From positions 186,001-250,000 of the forward strand of contig JAPDOI010000718.1 in the NCBI GenBank assembly GCA_029168955.1: a stretch of DNA of 64,000 nt. The letters run 5' to 3'. The number at the start of each line of letters is the position of its first letter. Position 1 is the first letter of the stretch. The position numbers and the translations under genes were made by a program. The stretch comes from Aplectana chamaeleonis (taxonomy: Eukaryota; Nematoda; Chromadorea; Rhabditida; Cosmocercidae). The notes under the pieces were generated by a model that was given only the letters and a program-made list of their open reading frames with translations, was not told the DNA's origin and made no database searches. Below, one piece after another: positions 21,332 to 32,726 of the stretch.

Positions 21332-22974
21332 TATATCATTACTTTACCAGAGTATTTGAAAACAAAATAACTATGTAAGATTCACTAGATCATTACAAGC
21401 GAAGTAAATTATTAATTCACAATGTGACAAAAGTACTACTGAATCACACACAGCTGAATTCGTTACAAACGAATGTGTTTTTAACGAATTTGTTTTTTTT
21501 GAGTTGTTCTGTTACAAACGGCTCTACTTTACGAACTTGTTTTTTTTTGAGTATTCACCGAATTCGTTCTTCGTTAACAGTTTTTCTACTCAGGACGCCT
21601 GCCATAATTTCTAGAGCTATTTTAAATTGCGAGTGGGGGCAGTGGCAAGAGGCACCACTGTCACGCACACGGTCGAGTGATCGATCCTCGCCCAGGGTCA
21701 ACCGAACTTCCTATCCCTCCAGGGCCGGCAAGTTGGTTTCAGACTTGTCTGGGAGGATGAAAACACTGAATTAGACATCGGCCAGCTCCCGCAAGTCATT
21801 GTATAGGCCCAATACACATTCAAAAGCTTCCGATTTTGAATGGAAGTCGAATGTGTGGCGCATCCGCAGAGGATTGATAAGCTCCAGAACTTCATCCTTT
21901 TTTATTTTAAATAAAATTTTCTTTTTGATGATTAGTTCATGATTTTCTCGATTAATATTATAATATTTTAATTTGATGATTATTTTACTTCAAACTATTA
22001 CTTTATTTCGATGATGATCATTGATTATTTTATTTTATTTCGATGATTATTGCAGGGTTCGTACGATGATCATTATTACATTTCATTTCTACGATTATTT
22101 CATTTGAATTCCATAGATTCCATAACATAATTCAATTTTCGTGTTGCACGTATCCATATTGACTTATCTATTTGAATACCATTCAATTCTTATTGAAAGA
22201 GATCCTTGTTTCGTGTTATACCCATATCCATTCGATATTCGTTACCTTCCTTTAAGATCAATCAATGAGAACACCATGCCCCTATCTTTGCCAATGGCAG
22301 AGCCATTAGGAGCGTCCCATTCAGAACGATGCCAGTGCCTCCACTTACTCTCCTAAAAGAGGGATACGAAGGCACACTACATCGTCGCGTTGCGGCGATC
22401 TAGTCGCCGTGCGGTGTGGGCGAGAGATTCTGAGTCGAGGAAGAAAATTATATCTTCTGGCAGTCTGAGTCTAGGTGCGAACCATCACTAATTAAAGTCC
22501 CCACTAAATGGTTTTATCCTAAAGTTGCACACCCGATACACGCAGGAATAACAAGAGAAAATACAAGATAAATGGAAGCAAAAGATGATAATAGAAGCTG
22601 AGGAACCCTGCTATCTTAAAGGAAACAACAGAGATAAACCATTTTTGTATGAGTTTCTGTTGCTGATCAGCCTTTAAAAAACTAGAAAAATTACCACTGC
22701 ACGATACCCATTGTTAAAAATACACGGACACGTCGAATTCAAAAGGCTTGTAAAGAATAAACGCATTGATAGATCGAAATAAAATTTTCCATATGTTCAT
22801 ATGAAAGATTGAATGTCAAAATGGCGTATTAATTTTGATTCCTCTACTGCTTAATAGGTGTCGCTTTCAGTACTTTCCCACCAACCTGCCATTGCCACCG
22901 CCGAGAAATACTAATGTTTTGACACCTTCGCACCTTCGTTTTGACACCGATTTGACAGCAGTTACCAGGCTGTT
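21332..22974. other. AT-rich intergenic stretch
   Basis: No gene is recognised. It includes a low-complexity patch with repeated GAATTCGTT/TTTTTTTGAGT tracts at 21455-21580 and a degenerate TTATTTCGATGAT repeat at 21900-22110. Confidence 0.5.
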
Positions 22975-23611
22975 CAATAAATTTTGTCGTTCGATAACTT
23001 GCTACCAGCCCAAAGTTTTTTGTTTTGTTGTTTCACTCTTCATATGAACGTATGTGAAGTTTCATTTCAATCTGTCAATTCATTCTTTGTTTACAAGCCA
23101 TTTAGCGTCGCCGAGTCTCAGCCATGAAAAAAATTGAATATCGTGCAAGGATAAAATCCTTATTTTTGGAAGGTGTAGCACCAAAAGAAATTCACGAACG
23201 AATGTTAAAAGTGTATAATGATTGTTCACATACAATTAGAACAGTAGAAAGATGGGTTGCTAAATTTAAAAGTGGTCGTAAAAGCCTTGAAGACGATTCA
23301 CGTGAAGGACGCCCAAAAAGTGCATCAACACCAGAATTCATAGCCAAAATACAGGATATGGTTTTGGAGGATCGTCGATTGACTGAGAGAGATTTAGTAG
23401 AAGCTCTACATTTCTCATTAAGCAGTGTGAGCCATATTTAAGGTGAAATTTTGGGTTTTAGAAAGCTGTGTGCACAATGGGTGCCGCATTCGCTAGCAAT
23501 GGAACAAAAACACATTCGAATGCGACTTTCCCAGCAACATTTGGAGCGTTTTAAAAAGGATAAAGAGGATTTTGTGCTTTGGTTCATCACTTCGGATGAG
23601 ACTTGGGTCTA

Positions 23612-23912
23612 TGGAGGTATGGTGTACTTTTGCGACACACGGTCGCGTCGCTCTGCACAGCGACAGCGACCGCCTCCGTCCTTTATATCTGTCGCTGTCG
23701 CAGTGCACTGCACAGCGACAGCGACGAAATATGGCGACGACAGGCTATGGCACATTTGCAGTATGTCAGCCCTCCGCGCCACGTCGCTGCGACCCGCACG
23801 CGACATCTGTTCCTATGACGGCCGTTGTAGTTGATCCGATGCGGGTCCCGTCGCGATTTGTGTTAGATTGCATGCCTGTCGCTCATTACCGCGACAAAGT
23901 ATACCATACCCC
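23612..23912. mobile_element. MITE inserted in mariner transposase
   Basis: Ends GGAGGTATGGTGTACTTTTG (from 23613) and, reversed, GGGGTATGGTATACTTTGTC (ending 23912) are inverted repeats. TA flanks both sides (23610-23611, 23913-23914). Joining the flanks at TA restores the codons for TWVYHHDPES in the transposase. The interior repeats CAGCGACAGCGAC in both directions. Confidence 0.9.
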
Positions 23913-23950
23913 TATCACCATGATCCTGAATCAAAACAAGAAGCTAAAGA

Positions 23951-24235
23951 GAGACGATTATAAATTGCCACCGGCACAAAATTCTCAAGGTAAACAAAAT
24001 TGATGATACCCAGTTGATAAAGGGTAGGGTATAAAAGAGATTGAGAGCGGTGTGTTTTCATTCACACACCATCTTTTTCCGGAGGTGAGCGCCTGGAGCT
24101 GAACACGCTAGGGATTAGCGAAACAGCCCCACCGGTGATAAAGATAACACGATATTGGGGTCTACTCATGGAAAACTATGACAAGAAAAGCTACTTCACT
24201 TCCGTGAGAATTTTGTGCCGTTGGCAAATTACAAA
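23951..24235 (+). mobile_element. MITE family G, copy B
   Basis: It matches copy A (17.12-17.40 kb) across the whole length, including AGTTGATAAAGGGTAGGGTA, ACCATCTTTTTCCGGAGGTG and the inverted end GGCACAAAATTCTCA. It interrupts the mariner transposase downstream of QEAK. The right boundary is approximate because the end reads CAAATTACAAAC instead of CAAATTATAATC. Confidence 0.85.
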
Positions 24236-25108
24236 CTGTGTTAAAGTGTGGTGAGAACCTGGTTGTTCGGCTTCGAAACGAGTTCGTGTCCGGAAATCGG
24301 TCAAGAAAGTTGTGGCATCAGTTTTTTGGAATGCGAAGGAATTTGTTTGTGGTTTACTTGGAAACTGGTAGAACAATCAATTCTGAATATAATTGCAACA
24401 TTTTGGACCAGTTGAAGCGAAGAAATCGTGAAAAAAGACCCGGTTTGCAGAAGAAAAAAATCATTTTCCATCAGGACAGTGCACCGTGTCTAAAGAGCAT
24501 TCTGACAATGGCTAAACTCCATGAATTAAAGTTCGAATTGTTGGAGCATCCACCGTATTCACCAGATTTGGCCCCCAGCGACTTCCATTTGTTTCCAGAA
24601 CTCAAAAAATGTATGCGTGGCAAGCTTTTTTCAACAAATGAAGAGGTCATAACGGCTGTTGAAGCGTATTTCGCAGACCTTCCGGATTCTCACTTCAGAG
24701 ATGGTATCCACAAATTGGAGGATTGTTGGAGCAAGTGTATTAATGTTCAGGGAGATTATACTGAATAATAAAGTGTATTTTGAACCATGAAATTGTGTTT
24801 TTCCTATCGAACGACAAAACTTATTGAACAACCTGGTATCTGCGGGTAAAACTCAATAAAAGTCTCAAAAAACATGGTGGCAAATCATTAACCTTTGAAT
24901 CAATCATAAAATGGAATAAAAACTGATCAAACAAACCCCCATATATTTAATTTTCGTTGCCAGTCATGTGTGAGGTCATCGTATTCCTTATCAGCCATAT
25001 GCTTAGCCCTGTCGGAGCGCGTATCAACTATGCGATACAGATATAGAGTCCAATCCGGCCGATGCAGTTTTTGCGCTTCTATGCGGTCAACTCGTCTCAC
25101 CGCGCTGC

Positions 25109-25115
25109 TATAAAA
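25109..25115 (+). promoter_or_regulatory. TATA box of the collagen gene
   Basis: TATAAAA lies 38 bases before the ATG at 25153. This spacing leaves room for a very short 5' untranslated region beginning near CACACATACC, as in many nematode collagen genes. No SL1 acceptor is needed to explain the start. Confidence 0.7.
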
Positions 25116-25152
25116 CCCCCACCATTCCTCACACATACCTTAACCTTCCAAA

Positions 25153-26148
25153 ATGACTACCACCGGCTACATTGGGGCCGGAATCTGTCTATTTGGCGTG
25201 CTGTGCGCCCTCATCGCCGTCGGCCAGATCGCCAACGACATCTCGTCTCTTCGAGATGAGGTGCATGACCGCCTGGACGAGTTCAACCTCCTCGCCGAAG
25301 ACACTTGGGACCGTCTGCTGGTCCTGCAGAGTCCTACCGGTGTGTCAGCCAACGCCGTGCCCGCCCTGTTCCGTGCTAAACGTTTCGTCTATCCCGGACA
25401 GTGTAACTGCAAGGAGAGCAGCGAGGGCTGCCCAGCTGGACCAGCTGGACCACCCGGACCACCTGGACCACGTGGAGACGAGGGTTTGCCTGGAGAGGAT
25501 GGAAAGCAAGGAACCAACGGAATCATCCTAGGAGTGACACACGACCATCCCGGAGGTAATCAAACATTTCAAATCTCACAAATTTTCATTTGCTAGAGAA
25601 AAATTTGGAATTTTTTGAATGTTGGCGTTCTAGGTTGCATCAAGTGCCCACCTGGACCTCCAGGAGAGCAGGGAGTGCTTGGAGACGTTGGAGAGCAAGG
25701 ATTCCCCGGAGCAGTTGGAAAGATCGGACCTCCAGGAGACGATGGACCCGCTGGACCAGAAGGAGTGCCGGGCGATCAGGGACCACAAGGATCACCCGGA
25801 TTTGATGGAACCACTGGACCCGATGGTATGCCCGGCACCACCTACTTCCCCGGAGCACCAGGGCAGCCCGGTGAGCCCGGATGGGCCGGTGAGCAGGGTC
25901 TGCCCGGAAAGGCCGGTGATAATGGACTCGATGGCGTAGTCGGCATGCCAGGAGCACCTGGAACACCAGGAAACGTCGGTCATGATGCATTCCCTGGACT
26001 GCCGGGACCAATGGGTAAGCCTGGAAACCCTGGAGAGGATGCACACTACTGCACCTGCCCACAGAGACAGGACAAGCCAAATGCGGACGTACCCGTTTTG
26101 TCTCCACCTGGAGGGAGTGGCGGCTACCGCAAGCGTCGCGTCCTTTAA
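25153..26148 (+). CDS. Nematode cuticle collagen, two exons
   Basis: Exons 25153-25555 and 25634-26148 are joined over a 78-base intron (GTAATC...TTCTAG), giving 305 residues, the standard length. The N-terminus (residues 1-60) is a cuticle-collagen N domain with a hydrophobic segment at about 7-28 that acts as signal or membrane anchor. RAKR at 74-77 is a subtilisin-type processing site, cleaved in Caenorhabditis by BLI-4. CNC at 84-86 and C93 form the first cysteine cluster. Gly-X-Y repeats run from about 95 to 123 and from about 135 to 270, broken by a short non-repeat link that ends GGCIKC (C136, C139). The C-terminal cluster is HYCTC. The product would assemble as a trimer, be secreted by the hypodermis and be cross-linked into the cuticle. 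The tail ends in the basic run YRKRRVL. The gene is intact and shows no sign of transfer. It cannot be matched to a named col, dpy or rol gene without a search. Confidence 0.96.
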
Positions 26149-26200
26149 GTGCTGTCGATCGATTATCGATTTTTCAAGAAGTTTCGGTTTTAATAGAGAA

Positions 26201-26206
26201 AATAAA
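26201..26206 (+). terminator. Polyadenylation signal of the collagen gene
   Basis: AATAAA lies 52 bases after the stop codon, the only perfect hexamer close downstream. Confidence 0.75.
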
Positions 26207-26709
26207 CGTTTTCTATGATTCCTTATTCTACATAGGAATGTCTCAGGCGTAAAGCGGAATCGTAAATTTGCCAGGTCCGTAGTATGGCTCGCTCATTAAA
26301 CAAAGCATATAGGACTGACAAAATCAATCGAGTACGGTGAAAAGTAATGTTCGCGGAAGACCGTAGAAGGAGTGAGGTTCCTAAATAGGAGCAACTATGT
26401 AGGAAAAGACTCGAAAAATATTGAACGATGAGTGAACAAAGAGTGCCCTGTACGTTTTAGTCATATCTAAGGCAGTGGCTCTTAGAAAATCCGCCGCTTC
26501 AGTGCCGGGAAAGTACCGCAATCCTCGACTATGCCGCGATAGTCCCTCACCGCAGCGGCTCCGTAATCAAACGATTTCGTTGCCGTGTCTTGAGCCTCGA
26601 CATCGCCACGATAAGTACCGCAGCCGCTCCGCGCTAGAACCGCGCCGGATCCGGCGAGGATGCAGCAGTGAACCCGCTTGGAGTACGATTTACTATCATG
26701 TGTGGTATA
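26207..26709. other. Intergenic stretch downstream of collagen
   Basis: No gene is seen. From about 26480 to 26660 there is a GC-rich, imperfectly repeated tract of the CGCAGCGGCTCCG kind that recurs at 27.17-27.31 and 34.69-34.80 kb. Confidence 0.45.
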
Positions 26710-26980
26710 CTCTGTTTATCTTGAATTGCTCAAAACACGGTCCGCCACTAGTCCTCTAATTGACCCGCTAGTACCGTAGTGTACGGCCACGACGGGTTCT
26801 CGGCAGACCCGGGGGTGCACCCGGTGTGCAGAGCAATCGATTCGTCAATGCCGTCACTCGGCCACCCACCCTGCCACCCGGGTCTGCCGAGAACGCGTCG
26901 TGGACGTTCACTACGGTACTAGCGGACCAATTAGAGGACTATTGGCGGACCGTGTTTTGTGAAATTCAAGATAAACAGAG
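26710..26980. mobile_element. MITE family H, copy B
   Basis: It has the same ends and interior as copy A, with TA on both sides (26708-26709, 26981-26982) and a length of 271 bp. GTGCACCCGGTGTGCAGAGC and AATGCCGTCACTCGGCCACC are identical in both copies. Confidence 0.95.
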
Positions 26981-27164
26981 TATAGAACGAAACTGTCGCC
27001 GGTTCAATTTCCTAAGTTTGAGGTACATTCCGTACTTCCTTGGGCGCAAAAGCGGCGGTAACCTATGTCTCTATTAGAGTGAGAACGTAAAGACCGCAGG
27101 CGCGTATTTTTGTTCTTAGGCCCCACTAGTTGTATTATCATTCTTAAATAACTTCATATCAGTT

Positions 27165-27315
27165 ACTCTCCCGGAGCCGCCGCGGCACTATCGCGGAGCC
27201 GAAGCGACACTGCCGCATCACCGCTATGGCTCCGCGGTAGTGCCGGCGCGGTCCCGCAATAGTGCCGCTTTGGTGCCTGTAGGCTCCGAAGCGGCACTGT
27301 CACGGAGCCGCAGCA
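27165..27315. repeat. GC-rich degenerate repeat tract
   Basis: Units like GGAGCCGCAGCGGCACT recur with variations on both strands (GCGGCACTATCGCGGAGCCG, GGCTCCGCGGTAGTGCCG). It is related to the tracts near 26.5 and 34.7 kb. Function unknown; it is probably the core of an old inverted-repeat element. Confidence 0.55.
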
Positions 27316-27528
27316 GAAATTTCTTTCAGAGTATACCGACTCATCGAAGAGAAGTGCTAAGGACGCTATGATGAAAAAAGAAAAACGCATATCTAAACGG
27401 CAACAATCCTGAAAATTCAGCGACCGTGCCGTGACGCTTGTCCATGAATGCTTTGCAAATCCAAGTGGGCTCAAACCGGCTGTGGTCCCAGTACACGAAA
27501 AAGTAGGCCCCGCGGACGATACAGCCAC

Positions 27529-27858
27529 TTACACGCGGTACGCGCCACGGAAATCCGTCCGGTTGATAACTTCATAATCCTGAAGTGAACGCGCTAGAGC
27601 GACAAGGTAAACGGAGCACATTTTCGCCGCGCGCATAGCGTCCAGGCGGTGAAATCGCCAGCGGCTTCTTCCTTTTTTCGTGTAGTCGGCCCACAGCCCG
27701 ATGTGCGAAAAGTTTTCACAATTTCGAAGTCGAAGATTCTCGTTCCAAGACCAAATGCTTTGGTGCAGATATGTAGGCCATTTGGAGTGCGACCATTTTT
27801 CGGAAAATTCTCGCGAAATCTCGTCCAACTCTAACTGCTTGTCCCACAGCTCGTCCAC
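27529..27858 (-). other. Open reading frame of unknown nature, 109 codons
   Basis: The frame begins MDELWDKQLELDEISREFSE and has a tryptophan-rich, charged composition unlike the simple repeats nearby. The sequence CGCGT/GTAAGT near 27536 is a strong splice donor just before its stop, and GAATTTTCAG near 27415 could be the matching acceptor. The following stretch encodes a hydrophobic run (MRFSFFIIASLALLF) before entering GC-rich repeats. I do not recognise the protein. It may be an exon of a decayed gene or of a transposon. Confidence 0.25.
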
Positions 27859-28229
27859 TTTGAGAATTCCTTACAAACACTAAAGCCGCTATATTGGCGT
27901 TTTTTTTTATTCTGAATGTTTGGTAGTTTTTCCTATATCACTCGTACTAACAAGCCAAGAACTCTCTATTTCAACCGAAAAACTGTTAAACCAGGTCATA
28001 CTAAACTGCGAATTTGTACATGTAGCCTAAAGGCAAAGCTCACGATAAAATATTCTAGTTTCCGATGTTTTCGTTTTGGTGAGTCCACTATAAAGAGGGT
28101 AATAGGGAAGAATCCCCCACAGAACTATCCAATACCAGAGAAAACTGTTTTCAGAAACCTCTGGAATCTTTAATTATGCCTGTTAGGCGTTCTACGGGAG
28201 ACCGCAGACAAAGCGTCAAGCCTAACGTT

Positions 28230-28510
28230 AGAAGTGGTTTTGCGCTCCGAAATTCTTAGATGAAAGACTTTGCTTCCTGTTTCTTATACCGGAAAAAAAT
28301 CTTGAAAAATAAGATGAGCCAATGCACATGCTTAAATGGTAGAAATTCACGTGATAAAAAATATTCAAACTCCGGCAACTGTTCCTCGGATAAAACGAAT
28401 GCAGGACAACTGTTATAGGACGTGGGCGGGGTGAGCCAATGGGTTGGCTGGTCCACAAAATTTCCACCCATCGCCTGGCCGTTTTTCGTCATAAATTTCG
28501 TTCTTACCCT
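28230..28510 (+). mobile_element. Family R1 element, 3' part only
   Basis: The sequence CAACTGTTATAGGACGTGGG followed by GAGCCAATGGGTTGGCTGG and CGTTCTTACCCTCCTTGAGA matches the right part of the R1 copy at 32.54-32.66 kb. The left end is missing or diverged. Confidence 0.6.
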
Positions 28511-28764
28511 CCTTGAGAAGACCCAAAGCTCTATTTAGATTAGATTAGATTAGATTTATCACGACATATAAGACGTCGTGAGAACAACAGAAAAAAAAGA
28601 ATAAATTACAATAATTCTGCGATACTGCAAACGGAACACGTAATGAACAAGGATATATAAAATGAAGAAAAATCTTTCCAATTATTTGCTTTCTAGGAAA
28701 CCTGTTAATCACGCATCACTAATTGCTGAGCAACTTGGCATCAGCGAAACGTTTGAAACACCAG

Positions 28765-30887
28765 GGCCGTATTCATCAATGATTTACCCGCGAGGTAAGT
28801 GTAAAGTCCCTTGAATTTGGCTCTTACCCGGTATTCACACGCTTACTTACTCGGGATTTTCGAGCAAAAAGCCAGGTAAATTTTACGCGACGTATGTGGT
28901 CGGGCATATTTTACTCCCAGCCAGCTGCAGCTGCTACGTTCCAACATTCATAGCAGAATTAGCAATGGAGCGCAATATCTTCATCGACAAAATGTTCTAA
29001 TCCTTTCCTTAAAAGTTATGTGTGTCTTTTTATGACTCCTTCAACGCGTTGCTTTCCATAGACGAAAAGTTTTTCAGTTTTTTACGCACGCGTTCTCATA
29101 AGATTTTATTGTAAGTCGTGGAAAAGCGGTGAACTTTCCTTCCTTCTGTTCACTTGGTATCTTTACTACATTTGAATGCATCAGGAGACCCAACCAAAAA
29201 ACTTCTCTTTCTTCGGCTTTATGCTCTTCGCGCGATTCTTCACCGAACTCCAACTAAATAGGCTTATATTGAGTTTACAAAAAACTTAAGTTTTGCGAAA
29301 ATAATTTTTCTAGTCCCATCGAATTTCTAAGGCCATATATTAGAAGTATAGCATTCGGAAGCACAATAGTTCCTTTATAATATAAATTTTTGAAGCTCAC
29401 TGTAACTTGCGAACTTGCTCGAATTCAATTTGTAGCTTAATTAGCGAATATCTTGGCATTCCAAAGCTTCTTCTGGGTAATGTGTTTGGGGACACTGCAC
29501 AACATAATTCTACACAAAAAATTTCCATTCACCATAAAGAACTTACGAATAATCTCCTTTTTTTCAACCAGTTTTTGTTTTTTCTCCGAGTTTCCAAAAA
29601 GTACAGTACCGAGCATATTTTTTTGCAAAAAAAGCGTTTTGCGGCGTTTTTTGCGCTCACAAAGCGCCGCATCGCCATAAACCACTTTAAAGTGGACGAA
29701 ATGAGTTTTTCAGGTAGTTTTCGTGTTTCTCTCGGTGAAACTAAGGTAGCGGTATATGTAAAAAGCTCTTTTAACTCCGGTATTCTGTTGAAAAATGCGT
29801 ATTTCCTTCTAAAATTCACATCGACCACAGGTCAAAATGTGACAGATTTCTGCTATCATGACCGTCTGATCACTTCATTATGAGGAGTTTAGAGGTGCAA
29901 ATATACCATTTTCGAAAAACTTCTGGAGTTGAAATTATCATCTTGCAACACAATCGTATAGGACTCAATGGAAACAATCCAGAAATGGCTTCAGGATTGA
30001 AATTGGACCACTTTGAAGCGAGTTATGGCGTTGCGGCGCTTTGTGAGCACAAAAAACGCCGCAAAACGCTTTCTTTGCAAAAATAATGCTCGGTACTGTA
30101 GTTGACCAATCGCAATGAAACACATTTCACAAGAAAATTCCCAGCAGTATACGACAAAGGAAGAGCTGCATTTCTAATTATATGTTACATACTACCCAAT
30201 AAACTATTGGAATGAACATTTTTTCAAGAATTAGGTCAGCACGATTCGATACAAAGAAAGATTCTTTGGCTTTTTTCGTCGCTGTTTTTCGCAGAAAGAG
30301 GCTGATCAGTGAGCGAATCCAGAAAATTTCCCGAATCTCGACCAAACATTCATGACCCACCACGAGTAGTTGAAAGCTCAAAAAAGCCTTGGACGGTATA
30401 TCAAATTAGGTTGAAGAACTGCGCCGAAAAAAAAGGCAAAAAAGAATGGCAGGAAGCTTTGGCTACCACCTAATACTCATAGAAGAAATATTCTGTCATA
30501 CAGTTGAACACCGATAAAGAAAAACAAACGAGTACCATTGAAAAAATCTCGCTAGAAGAAATGAAAAAGTAAGTAATGTAAAATGATGGTATTTTCTATA
30601 AATGAAGTGTCCCCTATGATCTACTCTGAAGTTTTTATTAATCACGCAACCCATGCACTTCTCTCTAGCTTCCTTAAATAAACCACAGAGTGAATCGTTG
30701 AAAATTTTGTGAATTGACGACACCTATTGAGTGTTTCGGTGGGTGCACGCGGTACACATTTTGCGCGGAATCTTACCCGGGTAAGTAAGTGTTGGTGAAT
30801 GCCGTTTCACGGTGAGTAAGTAATCGGCTCCGGGTAAGGTAAAAAAAAAGTATGATTTACCCGGCATTCCAATGATGAATACGGCCC
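28765..30887. mobile_element. 2.1-kb inverted-repeat element with CAG duplication, non-autonomous
   Basis: Ends GGCCGTATTCATCAATGATT at 28765 and, reversed, GGGCCGTATTCATCATTGGA at 30887 are flanked by CAG (28762-28764, 30888-30890). Further inside, both ends carry several forms of TTACCCGG and TTACTTACTC. A 3-bp duplication with GGGCC-type ends fits the PIF/Harbinger group in form, although CAG is not its usual TNA target. No transposase is seen, and a 495-bp MITE sits inside it. Confidence 0.75.
29604..30098. mobile_element. MITE with CAGTACCG ends, nested
   Basis: Ends CAGTACCGAGCATATTTTTT at 29604 and, reversed, CAGTACCGAGCATTATTTTT at 30098, with TA on both sides (29602-29603, 30099-30100). 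Arms run about 95 bases through AAGCGTTTTGCGGCGTTTTT and CACAAAGCGCCGCA. Its first eight bases equal the ends of the Tc1-like element at 18.27-19.87 kb, so a Tc1-type enzyme is a likely mover. Confidence 0.9.
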
Positions 30888-30890
30888 CAG

Positions 30891-31384
30891 AAGGTGTTTT
30901 TATGTTCAGCGGTCTTTCTATGTGCATTTGCGCTACTCATCAACTTCTTGGTTGTGAATTTCTATAAATGGGGGTGCTGAAACAGGAAATTCCTGCAGAA
31001 TTCTATAGATTTTTAAATTGAACTGTCCCGGAAGTTTTGGAGTACTGAACAGTAGTTCACATGCGTTGCTAAGGAAATGTGATTCAATATAAAAGTTCAG
31101 AAAGTCAAAAAATAGTTTTTTTTTCTCGAAAAAAACCTCTTCACAACTGATTTTGAACCATTCACAACCACGCCTAATTTTTGGTGACTGCCCCTCTTGT
31201 TTTCTGAAAAATCAGCCCAAATCAGAAAAAAAATCAGTGAAATTAATAATTGTTGTGTTTTCTAATGATAAGTTGCTGCAACTTGTGGGTGTCTGTCACG
31301 TCTGCTACAAAAAACCTATTAAGGGAACTGCTACATAATAGTCATATGTAAGGATAACCATTCCGAAAAAAATGTTCTCTTCTA
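30891..31384. other. Intergenic stretch
   Basis: No gene, repeat or structured element is recognised here. Confidence 0.4.
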
Positions 31385-31672
31385 CTGTGCTTCTCTGAGC
31401 CAAATTCCGGTCCGCAATTGCGTCTCGACACGCTTTGCGGCCGCGCGCTTTCAAGTCGGAAGAGTATTCAGCGCCGCAGCCACCGATCTGTTGACTCTAG
31501 ATGGGTTTTAAAACTGGAAACTAAACAAAATTAGAGAAAACTGTTCAAAAAAACCATATCGGGTCGGCTTTGGCGCAGGAAACTCGACTGACTCGAGCGC
31601 GTGCGGCCGCAAAGCGTGTCGAGACGCAATTGCGGACCGGAATTTGGCCTAGATAAGCGCAGTAGAACTGAT
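31385..31672 (+). mobile_element. MITE family C, copy 2
   Basis: It is 288 bp with TA on both sides (31383-31384, 31673-31674). Ends are CTGTGCTTCTCTGAGCCAAA and, reversed, CTGCGCTTATCTAGGCCAAA. It shares GTCCGCAATTGCGTCTCGAC and the interior TTTTAAAACTGGAAACTAAA with copy 3. Confidence 0.95.
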
Positions 31673-31766
31673 TTTGAACGTAAAGACTGGATACGCCCTT
31701 TGCAGCTGCCTACAATCACTCTGAAAAGTTATAGTCGTTTTCCCCTGATTCTAGAACTCACTGCCT

Positions 31767-32258
31767 TTAAGGCAGCGTTCACGATAAGAATCGTTTTTCT
31801 GCTTTTCCGCCTATCTCGAAGACGGTCCCATGCTGATTCCGATGATGTTTTTGGATTTGTACAAGACCTTGTGGGAACGGAGTTATGGTCCCTCAAAAAT
31901 TGAGCTAAAGAAACATGGTGGACGAGTTGTCTGAGGCTTGTAACTTCCGTCTTTGGCAGCCGATGTATGCGAGCTGACCTGAGTAAAGAGAGAAGTTGAG
32001 AATCAAGGGAAGAACGGCTCTATTGTTCGGAAACCATCGCTCAACTCACAATCTCGAGCATTCTTTTGTTCAAGTCGGTGGGCGTGGAAAGTGCATCTGG
32101 GTGTGACGAGCTGACGGGAGTCCAACTTTGGGGCCGTAGGAGACCGTTCCGAGCTAATTTTTCTCAGTTTTTTCAACGTTAGGGTTGCGATAGGCCCTAC
32201 AGCTGCCGATCTCGATCAAAAAATCAGACATGGTTTTTATCGTGGACACTGCCTTCAA
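31767..32258 (+). mobile_element. TTAA-type element, family R1, copy 2
   Basis: It starts TTAAGGCAGCGTTCACGATA at 31767 and ends CGTGGACACTGCCTTCAA at 32257. The interior includes GGACGAGTTGTCTGAGGCTT and GCAGCCGATGTATGCGAGCT. It abuts copy 3 directly. No coding capacity. Confidence 0.8.
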
Positions 32259-32726
32259 AGGCGGTGTTCACGATAAAAGTCACTTTTCTGTTTTTCTGCC
32301 TATCTTGAAAATGGTCCAATGCTGATTTCAATGATGTCCCTGGAATCGTTCAAGACCCCCTGGAAACAGATTTATGGCCCCTCGAAATTCAGCAAGGGAA
32401 GCATTGTGGACGAGTTGTCCGAGGCTTGTAACTTCCGTCTTTGGCAGCCGATGTATGCGAGCTGACCTGAGTAAAGAGAGAAGTTGAGAATGAAGGGAAG
32501 AACGGCTCTATTGTTCGGAAACCATCGCTCATTTAACCACGAATTCATGGGAACTGTTATAGGACTTGGGCGGAGTGGCCCAATGGGTTGGCTGGCCGAC
32601 GAGATTTTCACCCACTTAGCGGCCGTTGTTTGTCGTACTTCCGTTCTTAATCTTCTCAGAGGGACCCAAAGCTTACGTTTTAGCCAAAAAACCGAGCAAC
32701 TTTTTCTCCGTGAATACTGCCTTTAA
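32254..32726 (+). mobile_element. TTAA-type element, family R1, copy 3
   Basis: It starts TTCAAAGGCGGTGTTCACGA at 32254 and ends GTGAATACTGCCTTTAA at 32726. It is head-to-tail with copy 2, and a stretch of more than 100 bases (32407-32530) is almost identical in both. Confidence 0.8.

Larger units (their letters stand above)
23124..24768 (+). pseudogene. mariner transposase, disrupted
   Basis: The start ATG is at 23124 (MKKIEYRARIKSLFLEG). The N-terminal DNA-binding half runs to SSVSHI, where an in-frame TAA (23439-23441) stops it. The frame then continues with CAQWVPHSLAMEQ and ITSDETWVY. A 301-bp MITE is inserted at that point, a second insert follows about 40 bases after the first, and further shifts occur around 24.30-24.35 kb. 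The last part has HQDSAP, SPDLAPSDFHLF and ends NVQGDYTE. The three catalytic aspartates (SDE, HQD, PSD) are all still readable. Similarity to the irritans group is from memory. Confidence 0.9.
22975..24836 (+). mobile_element. mariner transposon, irritans-like, with two MITE insertions
   Basis: Inverted ends CCAGGCTGTTCAATAAATTT at 22975 and, reversed, CCAGGTTGTTCAATAAGTTT at 24836 share about 32 bases, flanked by TA (22973-22974, 24837-24838). Length is 1862 bp. Subtracting the two inserts at 23612-23912 and 23951-24235 leaves about 1.27 kb, the usual mariner size. Its right end is 316 bp before the collagen start codon. Confidence 0.95.
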
